In this document: positions 62,401 to 64,000 of the stretch, in pieces
How positions within the stretch are numbered: position 1 is the first letter of the stretch
How the letters are laid out: each line of letters begins with the position of its first letter
Assembly (NCBI GenBank): GCA_021613375.1
Contig: CM038706.1
Coordinates: 19,783,366-19,847,365 of the forward strand
Reading direction: 5' to 3'
DNA: 64,000 nt
Origin: Megaleporinus macrocephalus
Taxonomy: Eukaryota > Chordata > Actinopteri > Characiformes > Anostomidae
Program-made: the position numbers and the translations under genes
The notes under the pieces: generated by a model
Seen by the model: the letters and a program-made list of their open reading frames with translations, nothing else
What the model was told of the DNA's origin: nothing
Databases searched by the model: none

Positions 62401-64000
62401 TTCCATTAGAGGTCTATATTGGTGCAGAGTTGATGCAGTTGAAGGTAATGCTAGATCACCTTGATCTTTTAATAAATAATTGTTAGTTGGAACAGTTGCT
62501 CACATCCTAGTTTGCTTTTATTGGTTGTAAGTAGTTTTCCTAAACCTGGGATCAACAACCTTGTCTGCAAAGGTCTGGTGTGGCTTCCATTGTAAGCAAG
62601 CATGGAGTGTGGTTGTAAAAGTTGGACTTTTGACTTGCCTAGCCTATTTTTCTCCTAGCAAAACATGAGGTGCAGAGCAAAGCCAGCCATTAAAGGTACA
62701 TTATAGCGAGCAACCACTTCCTGAATTTGCTGAACAGCTCGACTGTTAAGGCCAGAACAGCTTCCACATGCACTTCTACCCCCCACTGTCAGTATTCAAC
62801 TGCAAATCTGAAGATGAACACTGGCAGAGCAGCAAGGCTCCTAAGGAAGAGTTGTGTTTCACATTCACCTTCAGTGCCCTTGTTCCAGTAAATGTTACAG
62901 GAACGATGCTTTCATCTACTGTTAAGTGCTTACCGACAGCCATCAGCTAAACGCAGTCTCTCACTCACATGCGCATGCGTACGCACACACAGTCTGTTTG
63001 CTCTTCAAGTTAACCCCTTTTAATCCTGGAGAAGAAGCGAGCAAGCTGTAAAAGTAGCACTGATAAGCTTAGCAAGCAAAGCAGGCTTCTAGTGGTTTTA
63101 TGTTAGGTTGGTAAAGACCTTATGAAAGCTCTATTTGGTACTGGAAAGCACCTGGCTACTCTGATAGGCCTACTAACCCCTTCCCCCAGTGTCCTCTCAT
63201 GACCTCTCAGGACTGTGAGCCTTGACCCTCCCCAAACTAAGGCCTGACACATTTCTGTTAATGTAAATATAGGGGAGGATTAATGCCACTCACAACAGTT
63301 TTAGTTTGACTGATGTGCAGTACGCAGTTAGAGCTGTTTACATATCTTGTGCAGTGGCCATGTTGATTCTATGCTCTTGCTCAAAGTTGAGGTAGACATT
63401 TTAGTGATTGTTCTTGGAATATATGAGTGTATATGCTTTAAGCCATGCTGCTTTATCCACATAGATCATGTGGGAGTCGTCTGTGGTTTATTTTGGTGTG
63501 GACAGTCAGTGCGGGAGTATGTTGCAGTTGAGGGAGAAACAGTAGAATAACCATTTCCCATAGTGGGAGAGGCTGTGGTGATTAGTCACTCAGACGCACT
63601 GGTCGAGTAATAAAAAGGAACTAGAGTTTGTTGTTGCACTGCTGTGGAAAATTGCAAGTGCGTACATCAGAAGCTAAGAAGTTCACTGCGATGCTAGTCA
63701 ACGCAGGTGTCTCTTAGCTAATATAACAGAATTAGCAGTTAGCATTCCCCTCTAAACTCATTGAGCTGTCCAATGATGTTCCATTAGTGGGCAGTGCGGA
63801 AAGATGTGGTGTCTGTTTGTTTTAGAAGAGGCATGTACCAGCCTCCACCCTACCAGCTTCACAGGAAGGAGGACAGTAGGAGGAGACCTAGCTATTAGGT
63901 ATAACTGGACACACCTAAACTGTGGAGAAAATGGTTTAAAAATAAAAGAAACAAAGAAACAAAGACTGAATATCATGCAGATTTGTGTCTGCCTACATAT
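59461..64000. other. 3' flank of trmt61a, no recognised gene
   Basis: No reading frame here matches a family I know. On human 14q32 the next gene is BAG5, and I see no BAG domain in the open frames, so it lies beyond the window or has moved. A palindromic CTGGT/ACCAG repeat occurs at 61553-61700. A TATA-like CACCATAAAAGG near 61271 has nothing convincing downstream. The rest is unremarkable. Confidence 0.45.
61553..61700. repeat. palindromic CTGGT/ACCAG repeat
   Basis: Dense CTGGT and ACCAG words in opposing orientation (CATGGCTGGTCACCAACCAG, GGTGCTGGTTTGCTGGTTAA CCAGTATGACC, GACCAGCTAAACCATCACCA GACCAGC) make a hairpin-prone stretch. Shorter relatives of the words occur at 10985-11005 and 36053-36105. 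Confidence 0.7.

Overview
The window is vertebrate nuclear DNA, almost certainly from a teleost fish. It has compact GT-AG intron-exon genes, AT-rich introns full of (TA)n, (GT)n and (CT)n microsatellites, and many degenerate DNA transposons and tRNA-derived SINEs of kinds common in ray-finned fish. I cannot name the species. Some repeats recall ostariophysan fish (characins, catfish), but that is only an impression.

Four protein-coding genes can be rebuilt exon by exon with consistent splice phases. (1) eif5, + strand, coding 2612-7989, 10 coding exons, 428 aa. (2) mark3, + strand, coding 9965-37633, 17 exons in the KA1-ending form (729 aa), plus alternative 3' exons. (3) ckb, - strand, coding 44482-39534, 7 coding exons, 381 aa, with a noncoding first exon and a TATA/CCAAT promoter near 45.2 kb. 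(4) trmt61a, + strand, coding 48296-59128, 3 coding exons, 308 aa. The order EIF5-MARK3-CKB-TRMT61A matches human 14q32.3. The MARK4/CKM pair on human 19q13 is the sister region from the ancient vertebrate genome duplications. mark3 and ckb converge tail to tail; ckb and trmt61a diverge head to head across about 1 kb.

The genes form no pathway: they are conserved housekeeping or signalling genes (translation start-site GTPase activation, microtubule-affinity kinase, phosphocreatine energy buffering, tRNA m1A58 methylation). I found no new multi-gene system. The most interesting signals are within genes. The last mark3 exon is open in two frames: one gives the KA1 membrane-binding domain, the other a short tail ending SPGV like the short form of mammalian MARK4, and the upstream alternative exons used decide the frame. 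ckb has a second, diverged but fully open copy of its first coding exon inside intron 1. The eif5 leader has two weak-context upstream ATGs, one opening a frame that overlaps the true start.

The rest is intron and intergenic sequence. Repeats recognised include a pair of TIR-bearing MITEs (841-1082, 6860-7098), another TIR element at 57826-58182, a Tc1-type transposase relic (56615-57625), three hAT-like non-autonomous fragments, three SINE-like elements, a probable LINE 3' end (53900-54500), and several diverged repeat families. No confident gene was found in 1-2400 or 59460-64000.
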